Positions 44,198-53,027 of a stretch of 64,000 bases of DNA are shown piece after piece. Numbering within the stretch: position 1 is the first letter of the stretch; each line of letters begins with the position of its first letter. A program made the translations under genes and the position numbers. The notes beneath the pieces are model-generated. The model saw nothing but the letters and a program-made list of their open reading frames with translations, searched no databases and had not been told where the DNA came from. The DNA comes from Cellulophaga sp. HaHa_2_95 (lineage in GTDB: Bacteria; Bacteroidota; Bacteroidia; Flavobacteriales; Flavobacteriaceae). The stretch is from NCBI RefSeq assembly GCF_019278565.1, contig NZ_CP058988.1, positions 1,240,001 to 1,304,000 of the forward strand. The letters are read 5' to 3'.

Positions 44198-44253
44198 ATA
44201 GGTATATTTTAAGGATATAACTAAGAGACGTAGGCTTCTTAAAAAAGACGTAG

Positions 44254-44790
44254 TTATTCAGCATTTTTTTCAAAATTTAACAAAGTCCCCTTAGGATCCG
44301 TTTCAAGATTGGGGCAATCCAATAAATCTTTCTTTAGGATTTGTTTCGCTTTTTGTACTCGAGACTTTGTACCAGAATAGGAAATATTTAACTGATCTGC
44401 GACCTCTTTTTGAGAGTAATCTTGAAAAGCAGTTAAGAGGATTACTTCTCGGTGTACTTTTGAAAGCGATGCTATTTTCTGATTGATGCAATTGCTTAAA
44501 TTGGAATAAGCAAAACTATCGACATCGTTTTCCGGAAGCTCTAAATTTGTTAGACTCAGGGGTGATTTTTTTGATTTTCTAAAATGATCGATGAGGGTGT
44601 TTCTAGCAATTTGATATACCCAACTTGTTAGTTTAGACGTGTGCTTTAGTTGGTGAATTTTTGTTTGCACTTTTAAAAACACCTCTTGATGCAGGTCTTT
44701 AGTAAGATCCTCGTCTTTTAATTGAGAAAACATAAAAGCAAATAATTCCTCGTTAAGATCATCCCAAATTATACTTATGTCATCTTTCAC
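44254..44790 (-). CDS. sigZ: RNA polymerase sigma factor, SigZ type (ECF family)
   Basis: A 178-residue ECF-family sigma factor. Region 2 is at about 15-75 (DLTKDLHQEVFLKVQ, WVYQIARNTLIDHFRK) and region 4 at about 105-155 (SKVHREVILLTAFQDYSQKEVADQLNISYSGTKSRVQKAKQIL). A short cysteine-containing tail, DCPNLETDPKGTLLNFE, matches the distinctive C-terminus of SigZ proteins. No anti-sigma gene is adjacent; it sits between a small membrane protein gene and the phzF-type gene. Confidence 0.85.
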   Translation of the reverse strand: MKDDISIIWDDLNEELFAFMFSQLKDEDLTKDLHQEVFLKVQTKIHQLKHTSKLTSWVYQIARNTLIDHFRKSKKSPLSLTNLELPENDVDSFAYSNLSNCINQKIASLSKVHREVILLTAFQDYSQKEVADQLNISYSGTKSRVQKAKQILKKDLLDCPNLETDPKGTLLNFEKNAE

Positions 44791-44817
44791 AGTGGCTTAT
44801 TTAGCTTAGTTTTAAAC

Positions 44818-45240
44818 CTAAGAAGTTCTGTTTGCTTCAGTTAAAGATAAGTAATTGTTCTTCCCTAGCGTCATATAATACACAGGATATAGAAAAGCCA
44901 TAATGGAAAGAGCTAATAGAAATTTCAATTCGATCTGCAAGAAGGCTTTGGTGGCTAAGAAAATTAATACGGATCCTATAATTAGGGGCATTACGAAACT
45001 ACCATATTTGAAACCTGATAACCGAAGTGTTTTGGTTTCATCCGCTTTCACGGTAACCGTTAGTTTTTGACTGGTACGGGTATTTATTTTTGCAATAACA
45101 TCATAGCTACCTGGAGTAAGTTCCAGATCTAAGGTTTTACCATTTGCTATATCCCCTTGCTTTGTGCCATCAATATAGAGTTCTATGAGTCTTGCTTTAT
45201 TGTTCCATTCAGAAATACGTTGTACTTGTAACTTTGCCAT
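44818..45240 (-). CDS. Small membrane protein with N-terminal PEGA-like domain
   Basis: A 140-residue protein. Residues 1-75 form a beta-rich domain, with IELYIDGTKQGDIANGKTLD and ELTPGSYDVIAK resembling PEGA/surface-carbohydrate domains. Two or three membrane segments follow (FVMPLIIGSVLIFLATKAFL and FLLALSIMAFLYPVYYM). No function is known. It is 27 bases upstream of sigZ and could be cotranscribed with it. Confidence 0.6.
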   Translation of the reverse strand: MAKLQVQRISEWNNKARLIELYIDGTKQGDIANGKTLDLELTPGSYDVIAKINTRTSQKLTVTVKADETKTLRLSGFKYGSFVMPLIIGSVLIFLATKAFLQIELKFLLALSIMAFLYPVYYMTLGKNNYLSLTEANRTS

Positions 45241-45314
45241 GTCTATTGTAAAATGAGAAATACCTTCTCCGAAGATACTAGAAATATGAAGAAAGGCATG
45301 GTGACTAAAAAAAA

Positions 45315-45836
45315 TTATATACGTTCTGCGTATACCATATAATACCTAGGGGTAAATTTTCTAAGTAAAGGCCTAAAGCCTATTTTATTTACAGGATTCG
45401 TAAATTTAATACGGTCTACAATTTTCCAACCTGCTTTTTCCAAAAGCCAATCAAACTGCCAATCTTCAAATTCATGATAATGACGGTCCCATGTATCTGT
45501 CTTACTCTGGTAGGCGGGGGAGAACCATAAACGCATAGGAATACTAGCCACTAATTTATCGGCTTTTATCTCTCGTAATACATTGAAAGGAGCTATTAAG
45601 TGCTCAAAAATCTCGAAAGCAGTTACCACTTCAGCATCAGAGGCAGTTACAGAGGAGAAGTCTAGATCTAAATCTTCTCCTTTTGTATTTGCAATTTCAT
45701 AGCCATGTTCTACCATGATTTTTGAAAACGGATTCGCTACACCTAGATCAAGAATAGGCTGCGATGTGGAAACATGCTTTTTTAAAAAGTTTAAAGTATG
45801 TTCAAATCGCTTGTTCGGAAAGGTGTTTTCGTACAT
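45315..45836 (-). CDS. Small SAM-dependent methyltransferase-like protein
   Basis: A 173-residue class I methyltransferase fold. The SAM motif reads PILDLGVANPFSK (about 27-39), a looser version of DxGxGxG, and TAFEIFEHLIAP (about 72-83) is the motif II/III region, as in ubiquinone- or glycan-modifying methyltransferases. A tryptophan-rich C-terminal part (HYHEFEDWQFDWLLEKAGW) is common in surface-glycan methyltransferases. The substrate is unknown. It follows the KAS III gene by 14 bases, so they are cotranscribed. Confidence 0.75.
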   Translation of the reverse strand: MYENTFPNKRFEHTLNFLKKHVSTSQPILDLGVANPFSKIMVEHGYEIANTKGEDLDLDFSSVTASDAEVVTAFEIFEHLIAPFNVLREIKADKLVASIPMRLWFSPAYQSKTDTWDRHYHEFEDWQFDWLLEKAGWKIVDRIKFTNPVNKIGFRPLLRKFTPRYYMVYAERI

Positions 45837-45850
45837 GTAAAAAAAGGCTG

Positions 45851-46924
45851 TTAGTGTCTGTAAACAATGGCGTTTATATTCATTCCTGCGCCAACGCTTG
45901 CAAATATAACAACATCTCCTTTTTCAATCGACTGATTTTCTATTTTTCCGTGTCTCACCATATCAAATAGGGTAGGGATGGTAGCAACAGAGCTATTTCC
46001 GTTTTCCCTAATATTCATAGGCATAATTCCTTCTGGCATTTGCATCCCATAAGATTTATAAAAGCGTTTTACAATGGCTTCATCCATTTTTTCATTCGCT
46101 TGGTGTATGAATATTTTTTTAACATCGGTAATCTCTAGTCCGCTACTATCCAAACAATCTCTCATAGCTTGCGGTACATTAGTTACTGCAAATTCATAGA
46201 TCTTACGACCATGCATTTTAATGTAGTTGGTACCTGTCGTATTTTCTTTGGAATAAGAAGGGCCAAAAAATAAGTAGTTTGCTTCCTCGTAAGCGTAAGT
46301 GGCAGAAGCATGTGCTAGTATTTCGCCATTCGTATCAGAGGCTTCAATAATTGTAGCTCCTGCACCATCGGCATAAATCATAGAATCACGATCATAATCA
46401 TCTACAATACGTGAAAGGGTTTCAGCGCCAATTACCAAACATTTTTTGGCAATACCACTTTTAATAAATGCGTTGGCTTGTATTACACCCTCTATCCATC
46501 CTGGACACCCAAAAAGAAGATCATAGGCGACACATTTTGGATTCTTTATTTTTAAATGATGCTTTACACGGGTTGCCAAACTAGGCAAGGTATCCCCTTG
46601 AGATGTACCGTGTTTTATATCGCCAAAATTATGAGCGAAGATGATGTAATCTAAAGTTTCTTTATCAATTCCTGCATCAGCAATTGCTTTTTCAGCAGCA
46701 AAGAAGGCAATGTCAGAAGTATTTAAATCTTCGGTAACATAGCGCCTCTCTTCAATACCCGTTATTGCTTTGAATTTTTCAATGATTACTTCATTGGAAT
46801 GTCCAAAAGCGGTTCCGTCCGTATTTAAAAAATTGTGGTTGTTAAAGCTACTATTTGCTGTTAAAACAGGTGGTATATATGATCCTGTTCCTGTAATTCC
46901 GATTTTCATTTTTTTGGTATTCAT
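45851..46924 (-). CDS. 3-oxoacyl-ACP synthase III (KAS III) family protein
   Basis: A 357-residue thiolase-fold enzyme of the FabH/KAS III family, which condenses an acyl-CoA or acyl group with malonyl-ACP. The catalytic Cys is in LLFGCPGW (about 140), His in IFIHQANEKM (about 270) and Asn in RENGNSSVATIP (about 302). The closing GAGMNINAIVYRH is typical. The start may instead be the second ATG (46909, MKIGITGTGSYIP). It could be a housekeeping FabH, but the location beside a methyltransferase and away from fatty-acid genes suggests a special lipid or pigment path. Confidence 0.85.
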   Translation of the reverse strand: MNTKKMKIGITGTGSYIPPVLTANSSFNNHNFLNTDGTAFGHSNEVIIEKFKAITGIEERRYVTEDLNTSDIAFFAAEKAIADAGIDKETLDYIIFAHNFGDIKHGTSQGDTLPSLATRVKHHLKIKNPKCVAYDLLFGCPGWIEGVIQANAFIKSGIAKKCLVIGAETLSRIVDDYDRDSMIYADGAGATIIEASDTNGEILAHASATYAYEEANYLFFGPSYSKENTTGTNYIKMHGRKIYEFAVTNVPQAMRDCLDSSGLEITDVKKIFIHQANEKMDEAIVKRFYKSYGMQMPEGIMPMNIRENGNSSVATIPTLFDMVRHGKIENQSIEKGDVVIFASVGAGMNINAIVYRH

Positions 46925-47019
46925 TTAATCTGCACCAAGTTACTAAAATTTCGATTAGTTGCTATGCATGCATAGTAAAAATAATGATGTTCAACAGTAA
47001 TGTTTGTTTAAATTGAGTG

Positions 47020-47056
47020 CATAAAAAAAGCCTCTTCATGATGTTGAAGAGGCTTT
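47020..47056 (-). terminator. Terminator of gcvP
   Basis: A 12-bp stem (AAAGCCTCTTCA / TGAAGAGGCTTT, 6-base loop) followed on the minus strand by a T-run, 24 bases past the gcvP stop. Confidence 0.85.
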
Positions 47057-47079
47057 AAGTATTGATTTTATTGGTGTTT

Positions 47080-49929
47080 TTACGCTTCCATATAGGCTTC
47101 CATAGGAGCACAAGTACAAATTAAATTACGATCTCCATATGCATCGTCAACACGTCTAACCGATGGCCAGAACTTATTATCAGAGACAAACTCTAATGGG
47201 AACGCAGCTTTCTCTCTGCTATATGGAAATTTCCATGCATCTGCGGTAACCATTTTTAAAGTATGTGGAGCATTTTTAAGTACGTTATCTACATCATCAG
47301 CAGAAGCTTCATTAATTTCTTTTCGAATAGAAATCATAGCATTACAAAAACGATCTAATTCTGCTAAGCCTTCACTTTCAGTAGGCTCTATCATAACTGT
47401 TCCTGCTACAGGAAAAGATACGGTAGGTGCATGAAAACCATAATCCATTAGACGTTTAGCAATATCCGTAACTTCAATTCCATTTTGTTTAAATGGTCTG
47501 CAATCTAATATCATTTCATGTGCTGCTCTACCTTTTTCACCAGTATATAAAACTTCGTAATTTCCACTTAAACGATGTTTGATATAGTTAGCGTTTAGAA
47601 TGGCAATTTCTGTAGAATGTCTTAGGCCTTGTTCGCCAAGCATTTTTATATAACCGTAAGAAATTAAACATACCAAAGAGCTACCCCAAGGAGCTGCAGA
47701 AATAGCACTGATGGCTTTTTCGCCTCCAGTTTTAATGACAGGATTGCCTGGTAAGAAAGGTACTAATTGTTCTGCAACGCAGATAGGCCCAACTCCTGGT
47801 CCACCACCACCATGAGGTATAGCAAAGGTTTTGTGTAAATTTAAGTGGCAAACATCGGCACCAATCGTAGCAGGATTTGTTAATCCTACTTGTGCATTCA
47901 TGTTGGCACCATCCATATATACTTGTCCGCCGTTATCGTGAATAAGTTTTGTAATATGTTTTATAGAAGATTCAAAAACACCATGCGTAGAAGGGTATGT
48001 AACCATTAAGGCTGCAAGATTATCAGCGTGTTTTGCTACTTTTTCTTGTAGGTCTGCAACATCTATATTTCCTTTTTCATCGGTTTTAGTAACCACTACT
48101 TTCATACCGGCCATTACGGCAGAAGCCGGATTTGTACCGTGTGCAGAAGCAGGAATTAAACAAATATTTCTGTGGGTCTCATTGCGCGATTCATGGTACG
48201 CACGGATCACCATTAATCCAGCATATTCTCCTTGTGCACCAGAATTTGGCTGTAAAGAGGTACCTGCAAAACCAGTAATTACATTTAAGTCGGCCTCTAA
48301 TGCTTTTAACATTGTTTGGTAGCCTTCCGCTTGATCTATCGGAGCAAATGGGTGAATGTTACCCCACTGTGCTGAACTTAAAGGTAGCATTTCTGAAGCA
48401 GCATTTAATTTCATGGTGCAAGATCCTAAAGAAATCATGGAATGATTTAAAGCTAAATCTTTACGCTCTAATTTTTTAATATATCGCATCATTTCAGTTT
48501 CTGAATGGTACGAGTTAAACACTACATTTTCTAAGTAAGGAGATGTTCTTTGAGAAGCATTTGCTATGGCAGAAACATCTTTTAAAGCATCAATAGCAAT
48601 AATTTCTTTGCCTAGAGCTACAGCAAATATTTCAACAACTTTTTGAAGGTCTTCTAGAGAGGTAGCTTCATTTATAGCAATAGAAATGGTTTGATCATCA
48701 CTATATAAGAAGTTGATTTCATTTTTCTCCGCAACAGGCTTCACTAAAGTCGCATCTGCTTTAACGGTAATAGTATCAAAATAAGAAGTGTTTATTTGGT
48801 ATACGCCTAATTGCTCTAGCGCATCGGCTAGTGTCGCTGCTGAGGTATGCACTTGCGTAGCAATATACTTAATCCCTTTTGGACCGTGGTATACCGCATA
48901 CATCCCTGCCATAACTGCTAGTAAAACTTGAGCCGTACAGATATTAGACGTCGCTTTATCACGTTTAATATGCTGCTCTCTAGTTTGCAATGCCATACGT
49001 AATGCAGGATTGCCATCGGTATCTTTAGTAACGCCTATAATACGTCCAGGAATACTTCTTTTATACGCTTCTTTTGTTGCAAAAAAGGCAGCATGTGGCC
49101 CACCATATCCTAAAGGAATTCCAAAACGCTGTGTGGTACCTACCACCACATCGGCACCAAATTCTCCCGGAGGTGTTAACAATGCCAAACTTAAAATATC
49201 TGCAGCAACTGCAACTTTAATATCTTGTTCTTTTGCTTGGGCTACAAAACTAGAATAATCATTTACTTGTCCATGCTTACCAGGGTATTGTAAAATAGCG
49301 CCGTAAAAGTCCGTGCCAAATTCAAAAGTTTCATGGTTTCCAATTACTAATTCTATGTCTAAAGGAATAGCTCTTGTTTTTAACAGCGATAGTGTTTGAG
49401 GTAGAATTTCTTCGGATACAAAAAACTTAACTACATTGTTTTTCTTTTGCTCCCTACTTCTTACTTCATACAACATGGTCATTGCCTCTGCCGCAGCGGT
49501 GCTCTCATCTAAGAGTGATGCATTTGCCAGTTCCATTCCTGTTAAATCACAGATCATGGTTTGGAAGTTAAGTAACGCTTCCAATCTACCTTGGGCAATT
49601 TCTGCTTGGTACGGCGTGTATGCGGTATACCATCCTGGATTTTCAAGAATATTTCTTTTAATTACAGAAGGCGTTAAACTCTCATGATATCCTAAACCGA
49701 TATACGTGGTAAATACTTTGTTTTTTTCAGAAAGATTCTGAATGTGTTCTAAAAACTTATGCTCACTCATAGGCGCTTCAAGCGCAAGTGGCGTTTTTAA
49801 ACGAATATCATTCGGAATGGTTTCGTAAATTAATTGTTCTAGGTTTTCAACACCAACCGTTTTAAACATGTGCTGGAGGTCTTCTTCTCTGATGCCAATA
49901 TGGCGCGATGCAAACACGTCTGTCTTCAT
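47080..49929 (-). CDS. gcvP: Glycine dehydrogenase (decarboxylating), P protein
   Basis: A 949-residue single-chain P protein of the glycine cleavage system. The N-terminal FASRHIG and the two homologous halves are complete; the pyridoxal-phosphate lysine is in [19 protein letters not shown] (about 710). Loop regions [14 protein letters not shown] (near 137) and the [17 protein letters not shown] segment are intact. The minus-strand CAAAAATA at 49963-49970 (TATTTTTG) is a probable -7 box. No glycine riboswitch is visible in the 138-base upstream region. The T, H and L proteins are elsewhere. Confidence 0.97.
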   Translation of the reverse strand: MKTDVFASRHIGIREEDLQHMFKTVGVENLEQLIYETIPNDIRLKTPLALEAPMSEHKFLEHIQNLSEKNKVFTTYIGLGYHESLTPSVIKRNILENPGWYTAYTPYQAEIAQGRLEALLNFQTMICDLTGMELANASLLDESTAAAEAMTMLYEVRSREQKKNNVVKFFVSEEILPQTLSLLKTRAIPLDIELVIGNHETFEFGTDFYGAILQYPGKHGQVNDYSSFVAQAKEQDIKVAVAADILSLALLTPPGEFGADVVVGTTQRFGIPLGYGGPHAAFFATKEAYKRSIPGRIIGVTKDTDGNPALRMALQTREQHIKRDKATSNICTAQVLLAVMAGMYAVYHGPKGIKYIATQVHTSAATLADALEQLGVYQINTSYFDTITVKADATLVKPVAEKNEINFLYSDDQTISIAINEATSLEDLQKVVEIFAVALGKEIIAIDALKDVSAIANASQRTSPYLENVVFNSYHSETEMMRYIKKLERKDLALNHSMISLGSCTMKLNAASEMLPLSSAQWGNIHPFAPIDQAEGYQTMLKALEADLNVITGFAGTSLQPNSGAQGEYAGLMVIRAYHESRNETHRNICLIPASAHGTNPASAVMAGMKVVVTKTDEKGNIDVADLQEKVAKHADNLAALMVTYPSTHGVFESSIKHITKLIHDNGGQVYMDGANMNAQVGLTNPATIGADVCHLNLHKTFAIPHGGGGPGVGPICVAEQLVPFLPGNPVIKTGGEKAISAISAAPWGSSLVCLISYGYIKMLGEQGLRHSTEIAILNANYIKHRLSGNYEVLYTGEKGRAAHEMILDCRPFKQNGIEVTDIAKRLMDYGFHAPTVSFPVAGTVMIEPTESEGLAELDRFCNAMISIRKEINEASADDVDNVLKNAPHTLKMVTADAWKFPYSREKAAFPLEFVSDNKFWPSVRRVDDAYGDRNLICTCAPMEAYMEA

Positions 49930-50055
49930 TAATTATGCAGTTTTTCTTAGAATTAGTCACAACAAAAATAACGATTAATTTACTCAAAATGGGGAATTTA
50001 GAAGGTCCGTTGGTTAAAGTTTTTAACTAAAAAGAGAGGTTATAAACAGTTTGTT

Positions 50056-50063
50056 TATTTTTG
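50056..50063 (+). promoter_or_regulatory. TAnnTTTG element 4 bases before the UbiA-like start
   Basis: TATTTTTG is followed by TTTA and then the ATG at 50068. No TTG lies 17-23 bases upstream, so this is a -7 candidate only. If functional it would give an almost leaderless message. Confidence 0.35.
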
Positions 50064-50067
50064 TTTA

Positions 50068-50892
50068 ATGAAGTTTCTCAAGCGACTTTTCGATTTTTAT
50101 CTAGATGCGAGTATTCACGTTGCATTTGCCGTGTTTGCTTTAATGGAGGTAACCGCTATTTTGTTGAACATTTCCATAGATTGTCACTTGAAGTTTTTTG
50201 TTTTTTTTGGGACGATGACAGCCTACAATTTTGTCAAGTATGGGGTAGAAGCAAAGAAATATGTTTTGGTAGCCAATAGATACCATAAGAACATTCAGTT
50301 TTTTAGTATTATCGCGTTACTTATTGCGGGGTATAGCGCTTTCTATTTAAATGCCAATGAGTGGTACTTAATGGTGGTATTGTTCTTTTTAACAGGACTT
50401 TATGCCGTGCCCTTGTTGCCACATACTAAAAATCTAAGAAGTTTATCCGGACTCAAAATATTTATTGTAGCGGTTGTTTGGGCAGGGATTACGGTAGTGC
50501 TGCCTAGTTTTGAAAAGCCAAATGTAATTCCTTGGGATGTGGCTATAGAAACCATACAGCGCATTTTACTGGTATTGGTTTTACTCGTGCCTTTTGAAAT
50601 TCGGGATTTAAAATATGATGATGAGGCTTTAAAAACCTTACCACAACGCTTTGGAGTCCATAAGAGCCTAATATTCGGGGGTTTTTCGGCGATAGTACTT
50701 TATGGCTTAACCTTTTTGAAAGAAAATTTGACTCCTTTAGATGCCATATCGAAGGGGATTCTGTTTTTAATCCTAGGACACATTATGTTGTATACCAAAA
50801 AGAATCAAAGCAAATATTACGCATCTTTTTGGATAGAAGCAATTCCTATTTTCTGGTGGATTTCACTACTTTTGATAGTGAGATTACTTTAA
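50068..50892 (+). CDS. UbiA-like prenyltransferase-family membrane protein (degenerate)
   Basis: A 274-residue polytopic protein with seven or eight hydrophobic segments. The second Asp-rich motif of UbiA enzymes appears as EIRDLKYDDEALKTLPQRFG (about 183-202). The first one, normally NxxxDxxxD, is only YNFVKYGVEAK (about 53-63) without the key aspartates, so prenyl-diphosphate binding may be lost or altered. The start at 50068 uses the ATG after a TATTTTTG box. The stop overlaps the convergent anti-sigma stop. The function is open: it could be a quinone- or pigment-related enzyme, or a structural relative. Confidence 0.7.
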   Translation: MKFLKRLFDFYLDASIHVAFAVFALMEVTAILLNISIDCHLKFFVFFGTMTAYNFVKYGVEAKKYVLVANRYHKNIQFFSIIALLIAGYSAFYLNANEWYLMVVLFFLTGLYAVPLLPHTKNLRSLSGLKIFIVAVVWAGITVVLPSFEKPNVIPWDVAIETIQRILLVLVLLVPFEIRDLKYDDEALKTLPQRFGVHKSLIFGGFSAIVLYGLTFLKENLTPLDAISKGILFLILGHIMLYTKKNQSKYYASFWIEAIPIFWWISLLLIVRLL

Positions 50893-51119
50893 GATACCGT
50901 TTCCTTTAATTTATTTTTCATCGCTTCTTTCTCCGTCTCCGACAAATTACTAAGCTTCGCTTTATCACATAGAGACGTAAGCACAGCATTTTTTTTAGAG
51001 TGAACAGAACAGGCTTTACAAATAAGAATATGAAATTTAAGCTTTACCTTTTCGTAAAAAGTAGCTTCGTCATATTGGGCTTTGTTGCAAATAACTGCAG
51101 CTTTATCACAAGAAATCAT
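50889..51119 (-). CDS. Small cysteine-rich protein, probable anti-sigma factor
   Basis: A 76-residue soluble protein. HILICKACSVHSKKN (about 30-44) is an HxxxCxxC zinc-type motif like that of zinc-binding anti-sigma factors, and Cys4, Cys11 and Cys51 add more cysteines. It overlaps the end of the ECF sigma gene by 4 bases (ATGA), a classic sigma/anti-sigma coupling. It has no membrane segment, so a cytoplasmic, redox-sensitive type is the likely class. No close family was recognised. Confidence 0.65.
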   Translation of the reverse strand: MISCDKAAVICNKAQYDEATFYEKVKLKFHILICKACSVHSKKNAVLTSLCDKAKLSNLSETEKEAMKNKLKETVS

Positions 51120-51676
51120 ATATTAAACCAATTTTGATTAAGGCAATCCATCAAGGCCGTTCTTGACCTATGTATCATTACCCAAAGATTTGACGGATTA
51201 ATTTCCAATTCATTACAAATATCTTCAGTACTTATTCCTTGAATTGTTTTCATTTTAAAAACTTGTCCTTGTTTTTTTGGTAATTTGCTGATGCAATTAT
51301 GGATAGCAGAACCTAGTTCTTCATTTTCAATACCGTCATTTTCTAAAATGCTATAAGGATCTGCTACTTGCTCTTCTAGCCAATCACCATCGCTATCTAC
51401 ACTAGAGTTGTAGGTCATTCGTACTTCGGCTTTACCCTTGTTCGAATTAATTTTTCGATAATGATCAATAACTTTTCGTTTAAGGATAGAGATGAGCCAA
51501 GTACGCTCAGCAGCTTCTCCTTTAAAATTTTTAGCAGATTTTAATCCGGCTAAAAAAGTTTCTTGTACAATGTCTTTGGCTATTTCGGCATCACTAACAC
51601 GAATTACGGCGTAGTTAAACAAGTAATCTGCATATTGATCAACCCATGTGTCTGGATGCAATGAATGTGAAGTCAT
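51116..51676 (-). CDS. ECF-family RNA polymerase sigma factor
   Basis: A 186-residue ECF sigma factor (start ATG at 51674-51676, MTSHSLHPDTWV; a TTG 21 bases upstream is part of the promoter). Region 2 lies at about 10-75 (DYLFNYAVIRVSDAEIAKDI, TWLISILKRKVIDHYRK) and region 4 at about 115-170 (LPKKQGQVFKMKTIQGISTEDICNELEINPSNLWVMIHRSRTALM). A small cysteine-rich partner is coupled to its end, so it is probably released in response to a redox or metal signal. Confidence 0.9.
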   Translation of the reverse strand: MTSHSLHPDTWVDQYADYLFNYAVIRVSDAEIAKDIVQETFLAGLKSAKNFKGEAAERTWLISILKRKVIDHYRKINSNKGKAEVRMTYNSSVDSDGDWLEEQVADPYSILENDGIENEELGSAIHNCISKLPKKQGQVFKMKTIQGISTEDICNELEINPSNLWVMIHRSRTALMDCLNQNWFNI

Positions 51677-51694
51677 AAACTTTTTTAGTAGTTT

Positions 51695-51722
51695 CAAATT
51701 TACCGAATTTTTTTAACAACAA
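51695..51722 (-). promoter_or_regulatory. Promoter of the sigma/anti-sigma pair
   Basis: On the minus strand, TTG (51722-51720) and TAAATTTG (51702-51695) are 17 bases apart, and the start codon follows 18 bases after the -7 box. This is a good housekeeping-type promoter. Confidence 0.55.
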
Positions 51723-51753
51723 AATAGTGTACTTTTAACTTTAAACAATATTT

Positions 51754-52110
51754 ATGAAATACACAGTTTTTTTATTCTTTTTAGCGTTCATTAATTATAG
51801 TTGTTCGCAAATAAAATCAAAACCTATCACAGAAGTTTCACAAGACGAACTTAAAACTATTGTCTTAGTAGATGTAAGAACTCCAGAAGAGTTTAACGCA
51901 GGGCATTTAGAGCATGCGCTAAATATTAATTGGTTTGATACTGATTTTCAGAAACAGATTACAGAGCAGATTGCTAAGGATAAAACTGTTTATGTGTATT
52001 GTAAAGTAGGCGGCCGTAGTGCCAAAGCGGCAGACAAGTTAACAGCTTTAGGGTATACGGTGGTAAATTTAGAAGGTGGGTATGATACCTATAAGAAGGC
52101 TAAAGACTAG
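51754..52110 (+). CDS. Rhodanese-like lipoprotein
   Basis: A 118-residue exported rhodanese. A signal peptide with lipobox NYSC (Cys17) anchors it to a membrane. The rhodanese domain has LVDVRTPEEFNAGHLEHALNI (about 44-64) and the active-site loop CKVGGRSAKAA (Cys at about 88). It may transfer sulfur or sense thiols in the periplasm. It is divergent from the ECF sigma/anti-sigma pair. Confidence 0.9.
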   Translation: MKYTVFLFFLAFINYSCSQIKSKPITEVSQDELKTIVLVDVRTPEEFNAGHLEHALNINWFDTDFQKQITEQIAKDKTVYVYCKVGGRSAKAADKLTALGYTVVNLEGGYDTYKKAKD

Positions 52111-52111
52111 C

Positions 52112-53020
52112 TTATATTAATTCCTTTAGAGCACTTTCTATCGTGTTATATTTAAATTTGAATCCTGCGTCGTTTAGTTTTTGAGGAAGTACATTTCTGC
52201 TTTTTAAAATTAATTCTGTTTCTGTCTGGATTATTTTTGCTCCTATTTCCAAAAGAAATTTAGGTAAAGGAATGCCAAAGGGTATGTTTAGTTGCTTGCG
52301 AATGCTTTTCATCAAAATAGCATTGGTAACAGGTTCTGGTGCAACACAGTTCACAGCGCCAATTAAGTGGTCGTTTTTAATTATAAAGTTGATGCTCTCT
52401 AGAAAATCATTGATGTGAATCCAACTAAATTGCTGATTTCCTTTTCCTTGTGTTCCTCCAAACCCAATTTTTGCAAGTTTTACGATGGGCACTAAGGCCC
52501 CACCATGGGTCGCCAAGACAATAGAAGTGCGTAAGGCTACTTTCCGCGTGTTTGGTGTCGTTCTTGTATAAAATGCTTCTTCCCAAGCTTTAGCAACAGT
52601 TACAGAGAACCCTGTGCCAATTTCTCCTGTTTCCTCTGTCATTTCCTGGTTTAGCGCGTGCCTATAGATAGTAGCCGTAGAAGAATTTATCCACACTTTT
52701 GGTGGGTGTTTACTTTTAGAAATTACTTCACCCAATATTTTGGTTGCGTCTACACGAGAATCCATAATTAGTTTTTTATTTTCTGGGGTGTACCGGCAAT
52801 CTACAGAGCGCCCTGCCATATTGATCAGCACCTCACAAGATGTAAATTCTTCTTTCCAAGGCCCAAGGGTTTTGCCATCCCAAGTTACATAGCGACAGCC
52901 ATTTTTGATTTCGGTAGCACCTCGGGTAAGAATAACAATATCCGTAAATTTTGAAGCAAAATAGGTAGCAATCTCTTTTCCTAGAAAACCAGAACCGCCA
53001 GCAATAATCAATTTTTTCAT
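52112..53020 (-). CDS. TIGR01777-family epimerase/NAD-dependent sugar epimerase-like protein
   Basis: The start is the ATG at 53018-53020 (MKKLIIAGGSGFLG); the upstream extension runs into the methyltransferase. The 302-residue Rossmann-fold protein has GGSGFLG (8-14), the conserved NMAGRSVDCRYTPENKKLIMDSR block and LRTSIVLATHGGAL, typical of the TIGR01777 family (DUF1731 C-terminal domain). Related proteins bind nucleotide cofactors; the substrate is unknown. It is the last gene of the regulator-headed operon. Confidence 0.88.
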   Translation of the reverse strand: MKKLIIAGGSGFLGKEIATYFASKFTDIVILTRGATEIKNGCRYVTWDGKTLGPWKEEFTSCEVLINMAGRSVDCRYTPENKKLIMDSRVDATKILGEVISKSKHPPKVWINSSTATIYRHALNQEMTEETGEIGTGFSVTVAKAWEEAFYTRTTPNTRKVALRTSIVLATHGGALVPIVKLAKIGFGGTQGKGNQQFSWIHINDFLESINFIIKNDHLIGAVNCVAPEPVTNAILMKSIRKQLNIPFGIPLPKFLLEIGAKIIQTETELILKSRNVLPQKLNDAGFKFKYNTIESALKELI

Positions 53021-53027
53021 CGATAAT

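Noticed and set aside
49930..50067. Possible glycine riboswitch upstream of gcvP
   Set aside because: The region is too short and AT-rich, and no aptamer core is visible.
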